Numbered from the stretch's first letter, positions 44,901 to 54,803 are shown. The stretch: DNA of 64,000 nt from Maribacter sp. BPC-D8 (GCF_035207705.1 NZ_CP128187.1:496001-560000); one strand, 5' to 3'. Made by a program: numbers and translations. The notes: generated by a model from the sequence alone, not told the origin.

Positions 44901-47900
44901 TTGAATCTGCTTAGTAAATACTTCTTATTGGTATTTTGTTTCTTTGGAACAATGTACGTAGCTGCGCAAAACAGTCAGCTACGAGCATATACCATTGCAG
45001 ATGGTTTACCGCAATCTCAAGTTTATGATGTGCTACAAGATGAAATGGGCTACCTATGGTTAGGAACCCAAGGTGGCGGATTAGCAAATTTTGACGGAGA
45101 AACCTTCGAAGTATGGAATGAAAGTGACGGATTACTTTCCAATTATATTGACGCCTTATATACCGCAAACGATTCCCTTTTTGTGGGAACCAGAAAAGGA
45201 CTTTCCATAAAAGTAAAGAACAACTTTGCAAATTTTAATTCCCCACAAATTCTTCAATTCTACAACACTGAAAATGTGTTGTATGTGGGAACTAAAAAAG
45301 GACTCTATACCTATTCTAAGAATAGTAAGCTCAGCAAGATTTCTATAAATGCTGAAATAGATTCCAGCGAAATTAATTCCATTCTTTTTGATGGAAATAA
45401 CTATTGGCTAGCAACAAATAACGGATTGTGGAAGTTGAATGAATTGAGCGAATCAGCTGCTGAAAAGACTAAGGTTGAGGTGAATAATTTTAAGTCTGTC
45501 ATTCAACATAATAACAAAATACTAGCAGCGACTTTTGATGATGGCGTTTTTATAATGGATAGTGAGAATACTGATAATCAGTTTCTAATGCCAGAGCCAT
45601 CGCGTATAAATTCGATGTCCATTCAAAATACAGATGAACTTTGGATAGCTACTGATAATGATGGAATTACAATAGTTGAAACCAATAAATTCTCTGAGTT
45701 AAAACGACTAAATAAATCTAGCGGATTAGCGACACCACATATCAGAAAAGTCATAAATGATGATAATGGTAATCTATGGATTGCGACCTCTGGTGGCGGA
45801 CTCTTCAAATACTTTCAGAACAATTTCAAACATTACGACCAAAGATCCGGCTTAAAAGGAAATCGTATTTATGCGGTACATAATGCCCCAGACGGATTAT
45901 GGTTTTCGTCTTCAGAAGCAGGTTTAACAAAAATAGATTCTTTGGGTATTCATCCATTACCAAATGAAGGTTCGTTTTTCGATGTAAAAATTAAAACGAT
46001 CGATAGCGATTCAAAAGGGAATATCTGGGCAGGTTCAGATAATAGGGGACTCCTATTTCGAGAAACTAAAATGGTCGATAGTTTGGTGTTCTCGTCGAGT
46101 GAAACCTTTTTAATACAGATAGATACCGTTTCCGTAGAAAGAACCACCAATCACATTATCGATGAAAGCAAAGGCTTTCCGTCAGATTGGGTGCGAACTG
46201 TAATTGCCGAAGATGATTATATATGGGCGGCGACGTATGCATATGGTATTGTGAAATTCAATTACTATTCTGACAATGATAGTCTGGTAGTTAGAAAAAC
46301 CTTTTCAAAGCGAAATGGCATTACCGACATGCTAATAAAAGGCATGGTTAAAGGTCCTGATGGTAAACTCTGGTATTCCACACAAAATGGTCATTTGGGT
46401 TATATAGAAAATAATAAGGTGACGGGTATTGAAACCGGTTTGGAGCAGCAAACCGCAATCGGTACTATTTTGTTTCATGACGATACTATCTATTTAGGTA
46501 CTTCTGGTAAAGGAATTTGGTATGCGAATAGTGCTAATCCGGTCAATTTTCAACAATTAAAAGGAAGCAAGAATTTATCTTCAAATAATATCTATCAGCT
46601 CATTTTCGATGAACAAGGTTATTTATGGGCAGGTTCAGAAAGGGGAGTCGATAAAATAGAATTGAACAAAGCAAATGAGATTGTAGACGTGTATCATTTT
46701 GGTAGAAATGACGGATTCTTAGGCATCGAAACCTGCTTAAATGCTGTAGATATAGATACGAATGGCAATATTTGGTTTGGTGCTATTTATGGGCTAACCA
46801 AACATATACCTAGCGATGGTAAAAAAGCCTCAACAGCACCAACAGTTTATTTTACAGGCGTAGAGGAGCGTTATAAGAGTATAGATTCTATAGTTTTAAA
46901 AGACTGGACGAATAGTAAAAAGGTACTACAATTAACTCCCGAGCAAACGCAACTTGGTTTTTCATTCAGAACAGTAGATGTAGACCACCCAAATGAAGTG
47001 GAATACAGAACAAAATTAGATGACACTGATTGGAGTCCGTGGGTGAAAGAAAACAAGCAGAATTTCGCCGGACTCGCATATGGTGGACATACCTTTTCGG
47101 CGCAGTCTAGAAATTACAGATGGCAAGAAAGTGAGCCTATCAAATTCAGCTTTTTTATCGATAGTCCGTTATACAAAAAAGATTGGTTTCAATGGTCGGT
47201 TTTAGCATTGGCGATATTGGTGTTATTGGGTATTGGTTTGTTTTATATCCGTAAGATAAAAGCAAAAAACAAAGCAGCTCAAGAGCAATTAAAAACTCAA
47301 AATTACCTGCTTACTTTAGAGCAGAAAGCACTGCAGTTACAGATGAATCCGCATTTTATATTCAATGTATTGAATGGGGTAAAAGCAATGGCTGGCAACA
47401 AGCCAGAAAAGATGGACGCCACCATCAACAGCTTTGCCATATTATTGAGAGAAACACTACAGAATTCTAGAAAAGAACATATTAGTTTAGACCAAGAAAT
47501 AAAGGCATTGCGACATTATGTAGAAGTAGAACAATTGATGGCTCAGCAACCTTTTGAATGTTTTTTTAATATAGATACGAATCCTGATGCAGAAGAGATA
47601 TTGATTCCGCCAATGTTGATTCAACCTTTTGTAGAAAATGCGATTAGACACGGAATATTAAAAGGAGATAAAGCAGGGAAACTTGAAATAGGATTCACAA
47701 CCACAGAAACACATTTACAGTGTAGTATAATTGATAACGGATTAGGTATTTTTAAATCGCAAAGCGAAAAGCCAAAAACGGACCATCAATCAATGGCATT
47801 GACCGTTACCAAAGAACGATTAGAATCTATTGCAGGAGCAAATACCTTGCATATCAGTGAAATTAAAAATGAAGACGGTAACATTGATGGTACCAAAATT

Positions 47901-47933
47901 ACCTTTAAAATTCCCTTACTAACAGATTATTAA
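44901..47933 (+). CDS. Reg_prop propeller sensor histidine kinase (LytS-type)
   Basis: The 1010-residue sensor has a TTG start at 44901 that gives a proper signal peptide (LLSKYFLLVFCFFGTMYVAAQ). The next ATG falls inside that signal and is less likely. The periplasmic part consists of two-component-regulator propeller repeats (GLPQSQVYDVLQDEMGYLWLGTQGG) and a Y_Y_Y domain (about 650-750). One membrane helix follows (about 763-785), then a LytS-type kinase (His_kinase) with phosphoacceptor H818 in QMNPHFIFN and an HATPase_c domain (PFVENAIRHGI). It probably senses an envelope or extracellular ligand and phosphorylates the LytTR regulator 6 nt downstream. Confidence 0.9.
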   Translation: MNLLSKYFLLVFCFFGTMYVAAQNSQLRAYTIADGLPQSQVYDVLQDEMGYLWLGTQGGGLANFDGETFEVWNESDGLLSNYIDALYTANDSLFVGTRKGLSIKVKNNFANFNSPQILQFYNTENVLYVGTKKGLYTYSKNSKLSKISINAEIDSSEINSILFDGNNYWLATNNGLWKLNELSESAAEKTKVEVNNFKSVIQHNNKILAATFDDGVFIMDSENTDNQFLMPEPSRINSMSIQNTDELWIATDNDGITIVETNKFSELKRLNKSSGLATPHIRKVINDDNGNLWIATSGGGLFKYFQNNFKHYDQRSGLKGNRIYAVHNAPDGLWFSSSEAGLTKIDSLGIHPLPNEGSFFDVKIKTIDSDSKGNIWAGSDNRGLLFRETKMVDSLVFSSSETFLIQIDTVSVERTTNHIIDESKGFPSDWVRTVIAEDDYIWAATYAYGIVKFNYYSDNDSLVVRKTFSKRNGITDMLIKGMVKGPDGKLWYSTQNGHLGYIENNKVTGIETGLEQQTAIGTILFHDDTIYLGTSGKGIWYANSANPVNFQQLKGSKNLSSNNIYQLIFDEQGYLWAGSERGVDKIELNKANEIVDVYHFGRNDGFLGIETCLNAVDIDTNGNIWFGAIYGLTKHIPSDGKKASTAPTVYFTGVEERYKSIDSIVLKDWTNSKKVLQLTPEQTQLGFSFRTVDVDHPNEVEYRTKLDDTDWSPWVKENKQNFAGLAYGGHTFSAQSRNYRWQESEPIKFSFFIDSPLYKKDWFQWSVLALAILVLLGIGLFYIRKIKAKNKAAQEQLKTQNYLLTLEQKALQLQMNPHFIFNVLNGVKAMAGNKPEKMDATINSFAILLRETLQNSRKEHISLDQEIKALRHYVEVEQLMAQQPFECFFNIDTNPDAEEILIPPMLIQPFVENAIRHGILKGDKAGKLEIGFTTTETHLQCSIIDNGLGIFKSQSEKPKTDHQSMALTVTKERLESIAGANTLHISEIKNEDGNIDGTKITFKIPLLTDY

Positions 47934-47939
47934 AGACCT

Positions 47940-48689
47940 ATGCATACAGCGATAATAGTAGAAGACATGATTGATGCTTTAACCCTTTTAAAGAGGGATA
48001 TAGAGACGCAACATCCAGATATTGAAATTATCGCCACGGCACAGAGTGTAGTGGAAGCAGCGAAAGCGCTACGCAAGAATCAGCCTGATATTTTGTTTTT
48101 GGATATTATGCTAGGTGATGGTACAGGGTTCGATATTCTAGAGATTTTTCCCGATTTAAAATCCAAGATTATATTCGTGACCGCAAGTGATGAGTTTGCA
48201 ATTCGTGCGTTCAAATTCGCAGCTATCGATTATGTGTTAAAACCCTATTCTAATGACGATTTAAGTTTGGCGATAGCTCGCGCAAAAGAGCAATTACAGC
48301 CCAATAAAGAGCGTTTACAGATTTTAAAGGAAACCATAGCAGCACCAGAAAAAAAGCCAGATAAAATATCGCTACATACGCTAGATCAAATTATCATCGT
48401 GAGTTTAGATGATATTATTCGATGTGAATCTGACAGTAATAACACCATTTTTCACCTTCAAGATAAACGCAAGATATTTGTAACAAAGACCTTAAAGTAC
48501 TTCGCAGAACTTTTAAGTAGTCACGATTTTGTACGTGTACACCAAAGTCATTTGGTCAATCTACAATGCATCAGTGCCTATATCAAAACCGATGGTGGTT
48601 ATCTAATGTTGAAAAATGGAGAGAATGTACCGGTCTCTGTACGTAAGAAAACCGAGATTATTGAGATTTTAGATAAGATGCATAGATAG
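47940..48689 (+). CDS. LytTR-family response regulator
   Basis: The 249-residue regulator has a receiver domain (about 1-120) with phosphoacceptor Asp55 (ILFLDIMLGDG), the conserved Thr in VTAS and Lys in YVLKPYS. The LytTR DNA-binding domain (about 145-245) shows IIRCESDSNNTIFHL and FVRVHQSHLVNL. It is co-transcribed with the sensor kinase. LytTR proteins bind direct repeats in adjacent helical turns, which fits the 21-bp repeats at 39855 and 42237. Confidence 0.93.
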   Translation: MHTAIIVEDMIDALTLLKRDIETQHPDIEIIATAQSVVEAAKALRKNQPDILFLDIMLGDGTGFDILEIFPDLKSKIIFVTASDEFAIRAFKFAAIDYVLKPYSNDDLSLAIARAKEQLQPNKERLQILKETIAAPEKKPDKISLHTLDQIIIVSLDDIIRCESDSNNTIFHLQDKRKIFVTKTLKYFAELLSSHDFVRVHQSHLVNLQCISAYIKTDGGYLMLKNGENVPVSVRKKTEIIEILDKMHR

Positions 48690-48730
48690 GATAGTCTTTA
48701 GTTTATGTTATTTTGATTTCAGCAATCACT

Positions 48731-49249
48731 ATGAATTTTTACAAAATATTTTATGCTTTTCTATTCTTTTTGATTTTTCAAGATGTTCATTCACAGGATA
48801 CTTTGGATATGAAAGAGGTTTACATTGAAAATGACTTGGTCTATAAGTATTCAGACAATTTTCGTTTTACCGGAGTTGTACAGTTGAAAAGGAAAAAGAA
48901 TGAAGTTTATTTTGAAGAGGTGTATAATGATGGCATAATTTTGTTTGATTATCAATATTTTAAAGGTTCTGACAGAAAATTAATATACAGAACCGACTAT
49001 AATCGATATAAGCCTTGGTCAAAAGAAAAGGCGTTTTATTATCCAAAATCAGGTAAGTGGATTCAAATAACAAGCTATGACGAACACGGGAAAAAGATTT
49101 TGATTGAGAAGTTTGAAAAGGAGAAACTAATCTATAGTTGTCAATATTCAGGTAAGAAGAAAAACGGACAAGAGATTTGCTATGACGAAAATGGAAATCA
49201 ATTAATTTTTCAATATGTGAATGGAAAAATATTGAGGGTAAAGAAATAG
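48731..49249 (+). CDS. Secreted small hypothetical protein, YwqK/MORN-like repeats
   Basis: I chose the ATG at 48731. An upstream TTG at 48713 extends the frame by six codons but breaks the typical signal peptide (MNFYKIFYAFLFFLIFQDVHSQ). The mature 150-residue protein is Tyr, Lys and Glu rich with short repeats such as SGKWIQITSYDEHGKKIL and NGQEICYDENGNQLIF, which resemble YwqK/MORN-type repeats of surface or antitoxin-like proteins. The function is unknown. It follows the response regulator by 41 nt and may be its last operon member. Confidence 0.65.
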   Translation: MNFYKIFYAFLFFLIFQDVHSQDTLDMKEVYIENDLVYKYSDNFRFTGVVQLKRKKNEVYFEEVYNDGIILFDYQYFKGSDRKLIYRTDYNRYKPWSKEKAFYYPKSGKWIQITSYDEHGKKILIEKFEKEKLIYSCQYSGKKKNGQEICYDENGNQLIFQYVNGKILRVKK

Positions 49250-49357
49250 AAAGAAAAGTAGCTAAAAAGATTACTAAGGTGAAAACAATGTGTTTCGCGC
49301 AATTTCAATAATTTCTGAACGTTAAGTAATTATGTTTTTTGGTAACAAACTTCAAAA

Positions 49358-49747
49358 ATGAAGACTTCATCCCAACTTATTTACTTTGGCTTATTTATAA
49401 CACTTTTAGGTTTTGGAGATAATTCAGGCAAATTAATACCATCATGGATTGCATTTTTAATTGGTGGTTTAGCTTTGTTTTATGGTATTTATTTATACTA
49501 TAAAGCAGAGAACAAACTTTTCTCACTTAATAACGATTGGAAATTTGATTGGAGAGCATTATCATCTAAAGTATATATTGTAATTGGAATATTAATCTTA
49601 AGGATGGACAGATTTATAGACTATATTAATGAAAATTTTATTTTAGATACTCTTCACTCGGTGATCGGATTGGCACTAATGCTATATGGTTTAAATCTTT
49701 TTTTCAAAGAAAAGCGAGAAAAGAAGGGTAGTGGTAACATTGAATAA
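49358..49747 (+). CDS. Small membrane protein (129 aa), unknown
   Basis: Four hydrophobic segments (about 6-20, 29-48, 68-85 and 98-115) with short loops make this an inner-membrane protein. No known motif is present. It starts 108 nt after the previous gene and is the first of a run of small membrane genes with slightly lower GC than the operon before it. I cannot assign a family. Confidence 0.6.
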   Translation: MKTSSQLIYFGLFITLLGFGDNSGKLIPSWIAFLIGGLALFYGIYLYYKAENKLFSLNNDWKFDWRALSSKVYIVIGILILRMDRFIDYINENFILDTLHSVIGLALMLYGLNLFFKEKREKKGSGNIE

Positions 49748-49848
49748 TATTTTGAATCAGTTGCATCGCTAGGGAGAGAGATGGGTCACCAAATAGGTCT
49801 TGTGCACCTCTTTATTTTTTATTTACTGGAAAACATAATATAAATAAT

Positions 49849-50343
49849 TTGATAAAAAAGATTTTACTTGCAATTTCAGTATTAATGACTGGTTTTATAA
49901 TAGCCTTATATTCTGATTCTTTTTTACGTTTTAAAGTACGAGATATTTACTTACTTTCAACTTTTAATAAAATTGAATTTATTGGAAAAGACTTTTTCTT
50001 TTTTAATAATGTTTCTTATTACATTGCTACAGCAGTAACATTTCTGATCCTATATTTAGCTAACTCAACAAGTACGATCGTTCTGTTTTTAAAAAATAGC
50101 TTTATCGCAGTTTTCATTTTTATAATTACTCTTCTTGCTTTATCAGCGATTGATGCTAATTTAAAACTAATTCAATGTACAGCTTGTGATGATGGTATTA
50201 AAGAATTAAAAAGAAATGATATAAATTATTCACTTTTAATTTTATCTGCTTTATTTGCTTCAATTATTCCAAGTTTAATACTATTGATTAAGAATAGAAA
50301 TAAATCAGGGTGGGTGATTAAGAATAAACGTAATTCGGATTAA
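49849..50343 (+). CDS. Small membrane protein (164 aa), unknown, TTG start
   Basis: The frame starts with TTG at 49849 (reads MIKKILLAISVLMTGFIIALYSD), and no ATG lies near it in frame. The protein has four hydrophobic segments and one CTACD pair of cysteines (about residue 106). The C-terminus is basic. No family is recognised. It lies between other small membrane genes and the HigA-like antitoxin. Confidence 0.55.
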   Translation: MIKKILLAISVLMTGFIIALYSDSFLRFKVRDIYLLSTFNKIEFIGKDFFFFNNVSYYIATAVTFLILYLANSTSTIVLFLKNSFIAVFIFIITLLALSAIDANLKLIQCTACDDGIKELKRNDINYSLLILSALFASIIPSLILLIKNRNKSGWVIKNKRNSD

Positions 50344-50434
50344 CGTGTTAACTTAAAGGTCTGTATATATTTAGTTTATTGGCACCCACGCTGAATATGA
50401 CAGAATTAATGCAGATACAATCTAAATAAATAGC

Positions 50435-50806
50435 ATGAAATTGAAACCTATAAAATCTGATATTGATTACCGAAATGCGCTAAAGCGATTAGAAGTAATT
50501 TTTGATGCCCCTATTGACACAAAAGAAGGAGATGAAGGGGAGATACTTTCTTTGCTTATTGAGAATTACGAAAATGAACACTATCAAATTGAAGCTCCTG
50601 ATCCAATTGAAGCAATTAAAATTCGAATGGAAGAGTTAAATCTGCGTCAGAAAGACTTAGTTGGTATTATTAGAGGAAAAAGTAGAGTATCTGAAATTCT
50701 AAACCGAAAGAAAAAATTAACGGTTGATATGATTAGAGAATTAGAACGCATACTTCATATTTCTGCATCGGTATTGGTTAATAATTATGAGCTTTCGAAG
50801 AAATAA
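50435..50806 (+). CDS. HigA-like antitoxin/HTH regulator without adjacent toxin
   Basis: The 123-residue protein has an N-terminal helical region typical of the COG5499 HigA-like antitoxins (YRNALKRLEVIFDAP, GDEGEILSLLIENYEN) and a C-terminal helix-turn-helix (IRMEELNLRQKDLVGIIRGKSRVSEILNRKKKLTVDMIREL). The cognate HigB toxin gene, normally about 300 nt long and directly upstream, is absent. Only 91 nt separate this gene from the membrane protein at 49849. It may be an orphan antitoxin or an autonomous regulator. Confidence 0.88.
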   Translation: MKLKPIKSDIDYRNALKRLEVIFDAPIDTKEGDEGEILSLLIENYENEHYQIEAPDPIEAIKIRMEELNLRQKDLVGIIRGKSRVSEILNRKKKLTVDMIRELERILHISASVLVNNYELSKK

Positions 50807-50827
50807 CAAAGATTATAATTTTATGAT

Positions 50828-51358
50828 ATGAAATTAGAATACATTTTAGAACGCAAAGATTTTATGGAATATCTTTTATTCTCAGCTTGGGAGAATAAAA
50901 AATCAAGGTATATAAAAAACATTTTAAAATTTTTCATTATTTCGATATTTGTCTATGCTGCGATAAATGCTTTTAACAAAGAAAATATTGTCCTATCAAT
51001 AGTTTTTGGAGTCTTTGCAGTTCTGGTTTTTACTTTTTTTGGGAAGGTATTTAATTCGAAGTTGAAGAAACAATTCTCAGAAGTGGTGGATTTCAACTAT
51101 TCGAAAAGAATTGGGGAAAAAGAAACAATAGAATTTTCTGCTGAAAACATGATTACAGAAGATAAAAATGGTATTGGTAAATTCAAAATTTCTGATATCG
51201 AAAAAATCAACGAAACTCAGAATAACTTTTTCATTAAATTATTAGATGGTTCTTCTGTAATAGTATCAAAAAATGGAATTGAAAATTCAGAACGATTTAA
51301 AAACAAATTCAAAGAATTGAATATACCTATAGTTAAACATTTATCTAGAAAATGGTAA
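50828..51358 (+). CDS. YcxB-like membrane protein
   Basis: The 176-residue protein has two membrane helices (about 32-48 and 54-72) and a C-terminal YcxB-like soluble domain (ETIEFSAENMITEDKNGIGKFKISDIEKINE, then LLDGSSVIVSKNGIENSERF). Such proteins are widespread and uncharacterised. It lies 21 nt after the antitoxin-like gene and may be its neighbour in an operon. Confidence 0.75.
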   Translation: MKLEYILERKDFMEYLLFSAWENKKSRYIKNILKFFIISIFVYAAINAFNKENIVLSIVFGVFAVLVFTFFGKVFNSKLKKQFSEVVDFNYSKRIGEKETIEFSAENMITEDKNGIGKFKISDIEKINETQNNFFIKLLDGSSVIVSKNGIENSERFKNKFKELNIPIVKHLSRKW

Positions 51359-51799
51359 TAGTTATTTGTGAAGTAAAAATTCTAAATTAACTTTCTTGAT
51401 TACAATTATTCTAAGGTTAATTATGAATTTGTTGTTTTAATGAATGCAATAAATTTATAATTGCACATAATCCCTAATGTATGTTTTTACCTTAAAATTA
51501 AAGTTCACCTCAATTCCCCTTCACCATCCTTCCGAAGAACAAAAAATCATACCCCTATTTTTCCATTATTCCCAAAAACATCACTTTTCGTTATATTTTA
51601 TGTTAAGGTTAACATAATTGTTAAAAAACCCTGTCTACTTTTAGAGGGCTAGAATTTTAGGTGGAAAATTATCCACCAAACTTCTAGCGAATTTGGTTTT
51701 CCTTTCATACAAAGAAAATCAGCTAGTATCTAACTCACTATATATGTTATTCTTTGGGGTTGCATATTCGATTATAAAGAACCAATTTAAAACGAACAC
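51359..51799. other. 441-nt intergenic region upstream of tldD
   Basis: I see no gene here. It contains a near-palindrome ATGTTAAGGTTAACAT (51600-51615), a nested inverted repeat (51649-51687) with CTAGAA/TTCTAG outside and GGTGGA/TCCACC inside, and an imperfect -7-like TATTCTTTG near 51749. The tldD promoter is probably within the last 100 nt. Confidence 0.5.
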
Positions 51800-53440
51800 A
51801 TGAAAAGAAGAGATTTTGTACAGTACGCCGGGTTGGGTGCCGGAGCATTAATGATGCCGTCATTATTGCTAGGAAAAGACATCCCGACGGAAGCTTTACT
51901 AGAACCAGGTATGGACGCCTTGATCAAAAAGAACATGGCAGATGTTGCCCTAAATACGGCAAAGTCACTAGGCGCTACATACGCTGATGCTAGAATCGGT
52001 AGGTACTTAAACCAATATGTGTTCACTAGAGAAGACAAAGTACAAAACGTAGTAAATACTGAATCTTTTGGTATTGGTATTCGTGTTATCGCAAATGGTA
52101 CTTGGGGTTTTGCATCAACAAACAGTGTAACTCCCGATGGTATTAAGAAAGCAACAGAACAAGCAGTTGCTATTGCAAAAGCAAATTCTAAAATACAGAA
52201 AGATCCAGTAAAATTAGCTCCTGTAAATGCATACGGAGAGGTTTCTTGGAAAACTCCGATCAAGAAAGATTTTAAAGAAGTTCCTGTTTCAGAAAAGGTA
52301 GAATTATTATTAAGCGCCAATGCTGCAGCATTAGATAATGGTGCAGACTATGTAAACTCTGCTTTGTTTATGATCAATGAGCAGAAGTATTTTGCTTCTA
52401 CCGACGGTTCGTATATAGATCAAGACATTCACCGTTTATGGCCAACGTTTAGAGTAACTGCAATTGATAAAAATGCAGGTACGTTTAAAACAAGAGAGAA
52501 TATGAGTGCTCCTGTAGGTATGGGTTACGAGTATATGGACGGATTAGAATCTGAAAAGCTTGAAGGACCAGCAGGCTTACGATTATATAGAAATAGCTAT
52601 GATATGGTAGAAGATGCTACCATTGGCGCGAAGCAAGCAAAAGAAAAATTAACCGCAAAATCTGTTGATGCTGGTAAGTATGATTTGGTGTTAGAACCGA
52701 ATCACTTAGGGTTGACCATTCATGAATCTGTGGGTCACCCATTAGAGTTAGATCGTGTATTGGGTTATGAAGCCAATTATGCAGGTACAAGTTTTGCAAC
52801 TTTAGATAAATTAAAATCAGGAAACTTCCAATACGGTAGCGATGTTGTAAACTTAGTTGCAGATAAAACGCAAGTAGGTTCATTAGGTGCCGTTGGTTAT
52901 GATGATGAGGGAGTGAAAACGAAGAAATGGGATTTGGTACGTAATGGTGTATTAACCAATTTCCAAGCGATACGTGACCAAGTTCATATGATCGATCAGA
53001 ATGAATCTCATGGTTGTTGTTATGCACAAAGCTGGGACGATGTTCAGTTTCAACGTATGCCGAACGTTTCTTTAGAGCCTGGTAAAGACAAGTATTCTAT
53101 TTCTGAAATGATTAAAGATGTAGAAAAAGGAATTTACATAGCAGGTCGTGGATCGTATTCAATTGATCAGCAACGTTATAATTTCCAATTTGGTGGTACG
53201 GTGTTTTATGAAATCAAGAACGGAGAAATCGTTGGCATGTTAGAAGATGTAGCGTACCAATCTAACACTCAGGAATTCTGGAATTCTTGTGTTAAGATTT
53301 GCGATAAAGATGATTACCGTATGTTCGGTACTTTCTTTGATGGTAAAGGGCAACCTTCTCAATCTAGTGCGGTATCTCACGGTAGTTCTACTGCTAGGTT
53401 CAATGATGTAAACGTAATAAACACAGGTAGATCTATTTAA
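51800..53440 (+). CDS. tldD: TldD-family metalloprotease subunit
   Basis: The 546-residue protein has a twin-arginine-like signal (MKRRDFVQYAGLGAGALMMPS), which suggests export, unlike cytoplasmic E. coli TldD. The zinc motif is H308-E309-xxx-H313 (HESVGHPLE), followed by GYEANYAGTSF and the conserved GCCYAQSWD segment. TldD/TldE form a heterodimeric protease that degrades unfolded peptides or matures peptides such as microcins. It is followed 28 nt later by the TldE partner. The signal peptide is an interesting variation. Confidence 0.92.
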   Translation: MKRRDFVQYAGLGAGALMMPSLLLGKDIPTEALLEPGMDALIKKNMADVALNTAKSLGATYADARIGRYLNQYVFTREDKVQNVVNTESFGIGIRVIANGTWGFASTNSVTPDGIKKATEQAVAIAKANSKIQKDPVKLAPVNAYGEVSWKTPIKKDFKEVPVSEKVELLLSANAAALDNGADYVNSALFMINEQKYFASTDGSYIDQDIHRLWPTFRVTAIDKNAGTFKTRENMSAPVGMGYEYMDGLESEKLEGPAGLRLYRNSYDMVEDATIGAKQAKEKLTAKSVDAGKYDLVLEPNHLGLTIHESVGHPLELDRVLGYEANYAGTSFATLDKLKSGNFQYGSDVVNLVADKTQVGSLGAVGYDDEGVKTKKWDLVRNGVLTNFQAIRDQVHMIDQNESHGCCYAQSWDDVQFQRMPNVSLEPGKDKYSISEMIKDVEKGIYIAGRGSYSIDQQRYNFQFGGTVFYEIKNGEIVGMLEDVAYQSNTQEFWNSCVKICDKDDYRMFGTFFDGKGQPSQSSAVSHGSSTARFNDVNVINTGRSI

Positions 53441-53468
53441 TATAGGTTCACTCTAAAAAAGAACAACA

Positions 53469-54785
53469 ATGGCAATTTATACAAAAGAAGAAGCAAGAAA
53501 AATATTGGAGAAAGCATTGAGCTTTTCCAAAGCCGATGCCTGTGAAATAAACTTAAGCGGCTATAATAGCGGCAATATCAGGTATGCAAGAAATACAGTG
53601 TCTACATCAGGTTTTAGTTCAAATCAAAGTTTGGCGGTACAGTCTAGTTTTGGTAAAAAATCGGGTACGGCAACTATTGATGAGTTCGATGACGCATCAT
53701 TAGAAAAGGTAGTAAGAAGGGCAGAAGAGCTGGCGAATCTTTCACCAGAGAATCCGGAGTTTATGGAGCCTTTAGGTCCGCAGATGTATGACGAAGCTAT
53801 CAGTTATAGTGAAGCTACAGCAAAAATTACTCCTGAATATAGAGCAGAAGTAGCAAACAAAAGTATTGTGCCTGCGGATGCAAAAGATGTTACCGCAGCA
53901 GGATTTTTAAATGACTCTTCCGGATTCAGTGCAATGATCAATTCAAAAGGATTATTTGCCTACAATGAATCTACAGATGTAGATTTTACCGTAACCATGC
54001 GTACCAATGACGGTACCGGTTCAGGTTGGGTTTCTAGAGATTTCAATGACGTTACCAAGTTTGATGCCGATGAAGCTGCAAACACAGCAATAGATAAGGC
54101 TGTTTTGTCAAAAGAGGCAAAAGCAATTGAGCCAGGTAAATACACGGTTATTTTAGAACCAGCTGCAGCATCAGATTTGTTGCGTAATATGTTCCGTTCT
54201 TTAGATGCACGTTCTGCAGATGAGGGTAGAAGTTTTATGTCTGCCGCTGATGGAGCAAATAAGCTTGGAGAAAAAATAGTTGATGAACGCGTAAATATCT
54301 GGTCAGATCCACTGAATCCAGAAGTGCCGACTTCTACTTGGAACGGAGAAGGGCAGCCTTTAAAGAAAACCTCTTGGATAGAAAACGGAGCGGTTAAAAA
54401 CTTGGCATATGATCGTTTTTGGGCAAAGGAAAAAGGTGTTGATCCGGTTCCTTTTCCATCAAATGTAATAATGGCTGGTGGCGATGCAAGTTTAGAAGAG
54501 TTGATTAAGAGTACTAAAAAAGGAATTCTAGTAACCAGACTTTGGTACATACGTAGCGTAGATCCACAAACCTTATTGTATACGGGACTTACAAGAGATG
54601 GAACGTTTTATATCGAAAACGGACAAATTAAATACCCTGTAAAAAACTTCAGGTTTAATGAGAGTCCGATAATCATGTTGAACAACTTAGAGACCCTTGG
54701 TAAGCAAGTGCGTATCAATGGTAATTTAATACCATATATGAAAGTTCGTGACTTTACGTTTACGAGTCTTTCAGATGCAGTATAA
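53469..54785 (+). CDS. tldE: TldE/PmbA-family protease subunit
   Basis: The 438-residue partner of TldD has the same fold (ARNTVSTSGFSSNQSLAV, ESTDVDFTVTMRTNDG, TKKGILVTRLWYIRSVDPQTLLYTG) but no HExxxH motif. That is normal for TldE, whose role is structural or regulatory. No signal peptide is evident, in contrast with the upstream TldD, so the place where the heterodimer forms is unclear. A terminator hairpin lies directly after the stop. Confidence 0.92.
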   Translation: MAIYTKEEARKILEKALSFSKADACEINLSGYNSGNIRYARNTVSTSGFSSNQSLAVQSSFGKKSGTATIDEFDDASLEKVVRRAEELANLSPENPEFMEPLGPQMYDEAISYSEATAKITPEYRAEVANKSIVPADAKDVTAAGFLNDSSGFSAMINSKGLFAYNESTDVDFTVTMRTNDGTGSGWVSRDFNDVTKFDADEAANTAIDKAVLSKEAKAIEPGKYTVILEPAAASDLLRNMFRSLDARSADEGRSFMSAADGANKLGEKIVDERVNIWSDPLNPEVPTSTWNGEGQPLKKTSWIENGAVKNLAYDRFWAKEKGVDPVPFPSNVIMAGGDASLEELIKSTKKGILVTRLWYIRSVDPQTLLYTGLTRDGTFYIENGQIKYPVKNFRFNESPIIMLNNLETLGKQVRINGNLIPYMKVRDFTFTSLSDAV

Positions 54786-54803
54786 TTGATATTTTGATTA
54801 GGT

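Noticed and set aside
51787..52320. 177-residue minus-strand open frame opposite the start of tldD
   Set aside because: Same reasoning: shadow of a well-supported gene.
53960..54550. 196-residue minus-strand open frame opposite tldE
   Set aside because: tldE is clearly coding on the plus strand with family motifs throughout. The antisense frame has no recognisable motif.
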